This document shows positions 31,554-33,154 of a stretch of 33,154 bases of DNA, in pieces (the first letter of the stretch is position 1; every line of letters starts with the position of its first letter). The position numbers and the translations under genes were made by a program. The notes beneath the pieces are model-generated. The model searched no databases, had not been told where the DNA came from, and worked only from the letters and a program-made list of their open reading frames with translations. The stretch is from a virus, in the IMG/VR virus record IMGVR_UViG_3300023116_000179, positions 1 through 33,154 of that record, one strand, 5' to 3'.

Positions 31554-32253
31554 ACCAGTCTCTCTCGTACTCAAAGTTTCCAGCATCTAACTGAACTGCT
31601 TGTAGTAGAGAATCTCTAGCTTCTGCAGCTACAGCACTGTATTGTGTTCCTCCATCTTCACCTCTTTCAGCTATCGCTCTAGCCCAAGCACCTAAGATAA
31701 CTGGTTGAGAAGGTATTCTTAATATCTGTGCTGCTTGTTTTAAATCATTCTGAGCACCTACTATGTTTACTGAGACAATATTATTAGCTACACTAGAATC
31801 AGGTATAGGATAAAAATCTATATTGAAGTCTGGTTCTCTACCAGTACCTGCTTGTGAAAGACCATTCAGAGCATAACCTGTAGGTTCACCTGTCGATACT
31901 TTAGAAGTAGGGAACATTCTATCATTGATATAGTCATTAGTTAATTGTTTTAATTGTGTACCAGTTGTCTTATTTCTGACATCTAATATTCTGAAAGAGA
32001 CACCAGCACCTCTTAGTGCATCACCAAGTGTATACTGCATATTACCATCTCTTAATCTGATATTGAATGTTTCTCTGAGTGCATTCCAATCGTGATAACT
32101 CTCTACATTCTTCTTAGCATCATTAACTAGTTCACCTATAAGTTTTTGATATGGTGTTACTGTAGAATCATTAATATTACCAGACCAATCAGAGTCAATA
32201 GTATCTTCTCTTAGTCTTAATAATACACTGTTGATTAATTCTCTATAAGTCAC
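31543..32253 (-). CDS. Tail tubular protein A-like adaptor
   Basis: Encodes 236 residues from a GTG at 32253, with AAAGGAG 6-7 bases upstream; the GTG shares its G with the previous TAG (TAGTG). 'TYRELINSVLLRLREDTID' and 'YQKLIGELVNDAKKNVESYHDWNALRET' form the helical bundle of head-tail adaptors (T7 gp11 or P22 gp4-like). 'VILGAWARAIAERGEDGGTQY' is the second conserved helix. It connects portal to tail nozzle. The overlap with the tail nozzle gene is 11 bases. Confidence 0.8.
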   Translation of the reverse strand: MTYRELINSVLLRLREDTIDSDWSGNINDSTVTPYQKLIGELVNDAKKNVESYHDWNALRETFNIRLRDGNMQYTLGDALRGAGVSFRILDVRNKTTGTQLKQLTNDYINDRMFPTSKVSTGEPTGYALNGLSQAGTGREPDFNIDFYPIPDSSVANNIVSVNIVGAQNDLKQAAQILRIPSQPVILGAWARAIAERGEDGGTQYSAVAAEARDSLLQAVQLDAGNFEYERDWYVV

Positions 32254-32375
32254 TATTTTCTCCTTTTACTCGCTAAGTAACCTGCATATGCTTTATTAGC
32301 TGCCATCTTAGTCTTATACATACACTTACCTGTCTTACCTATCTTATAACCTTTAGGACATTTATATACTGGCAT
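32253..32375 (-). CDS. 40-residue basic protein with two cysteines
   Basis: It starts MPVYKCPKGYKIGKTGKCMY and ends 'GYLASKRRK'. The ATG at 32375 follows AGGAAAAAG and overlaps the preceding stop (TAATG). Its TAG overlaps the GTG of the adaptor gene. The spacing CPKGYKIGKTGKC gives two cysteines 12 apart, perhaps half of a zinc site. It is strongly basic and probably binds nucleic acid or packs in the virion; this is inference. Confidence 0.62.
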   Translation of the reverse strand: MPVYKCPKGYKIGKTGKCMYKTKMAANKAYAGYLASKRRK

Positions 32376-32479
32376 TATTTCTTTTTCCTAATTACTTTAT
32401 GACAACTATTACCTTTACCTCTTCTATATCCTTTCCAACAAGCCTTACCGTGTGTGCCTTTCTTCTTTTGATATGCCAT
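32375..32479 (-). CDS. 34-residue Lys/Arg-rich protein
   Basis: It starts MAYQKKKGTHGKACWKGYRR and ends 'VIRKKK'. It begins at an ATG at 32479 that overlaps the stop of the upstream basic protein and ends overlapping the next start. GGAGGTG in the end of the upstream gene serves as ribosome binding site. It has one Cys near each end of the core (ACW, SCH), like its neighbour. Its role is unknown; it is one of three consecutive basic proteins before the adaptor gene. Confidence 0.6.
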   Translation of the reverse strand: MAYQKKKGTHGKACWKGYRRGKGNSCHKVIRKKK

Positions 32480-32778
32480 TAGCACCTCCATCTACGTCTT
32501 GCTTGACGTATTCTTGAATTAGGATTGTTTCTAGTCTTAGCTGAACTTCTCTTAAGCTGACCTAAAGACCTAGCACAATATGACTTACGTCTAGCCGCCC
32601 TAGCTTTACTAGGTTTCTTTTCCGTTACAGCTGTTTGTAGTTTACTCCCAGGATTAGCTCTACGATATGCGGCTACTCCTTTCTTAGTCATTCCAGCACC
32701 AGATTTAGTCTTACGATAATTACCACCTGTTCCAGTGGTTCTTCGTATCGGCTTAGTCTTTCTTTTTGTTGTTGGCAT
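32479..32778 (-). CDS. Basic conserved phage protein (about 99 residues)
   Basis: Highly basic, starting 'MPTTKRKTKPIRRTTGTGGNYRKTKSGAGMTKKGVAAYRRANPGSKLQTAVTEKK' and ending 'KTRNNPNSRIRQARRRWRC'. The core 'YRRANPGSKLQTAVT', 'RRKSYCARSLGQLK' and 'PNSRIRQARRRW' is shared by small proteins in many marine phages. A DNA-binding or capsid-internal role is plausible, but none is established. It overlaps the membrane protein gene by one base at the start and the 34-residue gene by one base at the end. Confidence 0.72.
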   Translation of the reverse strand: MPTTKRKTKPIRRTTGTGGNYRKTKSGAGMTKKGVAAYRRANPGSKLQTAVTEKKPSKARAARRKSYCARSLGQLKRSSAKTRNNPNSRIRQARRRWRC

Positions 32779-33134
32779 TACAGACTTAACGGGTTGACAT
32801 TCCTGTTATCGAACTTATCTTCTGCTTTCATAACATCCTTCTCAAGTCTCGAAATATTCGATTCTACGGACTTTATTCTTTCCTTAATACTTATGATAGC
32901 ATCTGAGTTTGCAGTGACTCTACCAGACATAGGTGCATCATCGTATGCTGGAGTCTTATCGTGTGCTTGTGATTGTAGTGCAGAGATAGAACCTTGCATA
33001 CCTTGATACTCTTGCCAGAATAATGTGCCTGACCAAGCGATACCAGCTACTGCTACTGCAATAGTAACAATCCACTGTGCAGACATCTTCTTACCTGCTA
33101 GTGCTTCCTTAATAAAATTTAGTATTGCTTCCAT
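32778..33134 (-). CDS. Membrane protein with coiled-coil tail, holin-like candidate
   Basis: Encodes 118 residues. After an amphipathic N-terminus comes one membrane helix ('WIVTIAVAVAGIAWSGTLFW', about residues 22-41), then a soluble part with a coiled coil near the C-terminus ('ISIKERIKSVESNISRLEKDVMKAEDKFDN'). Single-span late membrane proteins of this type are candidates for holins or spanin-like parts, but no enzyme partner (endolysin) is recognised in the window. GGAGAG lies 10 bases before the ATG. If the genome is circular, the start overlaps the end of the LamG tail gene. Confidence 0.68.
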   Translation of the reverse strand: MEAILNFIKEALAGKKMSAQWIVTIAVAVAGIAWSGTLFWQEYQGMQGSISALQSQAHDKTPAYDDAPMSGRVTANSDAIISIKERIKSVESNISRLEKDVMKAEDKFDNRNVNPLSL

Positions 33135-33154
33135 ACCAGTCTGTCTCTCCGTAG

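Overview
The window looks like the complete or nearly complete genome of a small, AT-rich, lytic marine podovirus. Gene content (T7-like replication proteins, a portal and tail-tube set, no RNA polymerase, a class I ribonucleotide reductase, marine-type hypothetical proteins) suggests a relative of SAR11 phages of the HTVC010P kind, but this is inference from gene content without a database search. The ends appear to join. The LamG-type tail gene cut off at position 1 continues in frame into position 33154 and reaches a stop at 33111-33109, overlapping the start of the gene at 33134.

Layout. (1) 10161-10983 is a divergent control region of about 820 bases. It holds a leftward extended -10 promoter, several families of short repeats, GC-rich hairpins and a rightward sigma70-like promoter. 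(2) 10984-13841, + strand: early genes, mostly small unknown proteins plus a C5-cytosine DNA methyltransferase. (3) 13834-14053: a second promoter followed by a repeat array and a hairpin. (4) 14054-24182, + strand: replication and nucleotide metabolism, with a gp2.5-like SSB, primase-helicase, DNA polymerase A, HNH endonuclease VII, a PD-(D/E)XK exonuclease, T7-type endonuclease I, DUF3310, NrdA, NrdB and small proteins. (5) - strand from 10160 down to 1 and, across the junction, from 33134 down to 24176: one late operon in the order terS, terL, portal, small protein, scaffold, capsid, fibre genes, LamG tail gene, membrane protein, three tiny basic proteins, tail tube A and B, fibre-like protein, four internal or ejection-type proteins and two small proteins. 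The two transcription directions converge, with a 7-base gene overlap, at 24176-24182.

The most unusual feature is a pair of arrays of the 8-mer CTTAATAG, with seven exact copies each and a period of about 16 bases. One lies before terS (10164-10283, read leftward) and one before the SSB/replication operon (13861-13972, read rightward). Both have the same orientation relative to the genes they precede. Both sit just downstream of a TGnTATAAT promoter, so both should be transcribed into a 5' leader of about 200 nt. They share a 26-base identical segment. The early promoter has no such array. This looks like a shared control device for middle and late genes in a phage without its own RNA polymerase. 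No integrase, RNA polymerase, endolysin or tRNA gene was recognised.
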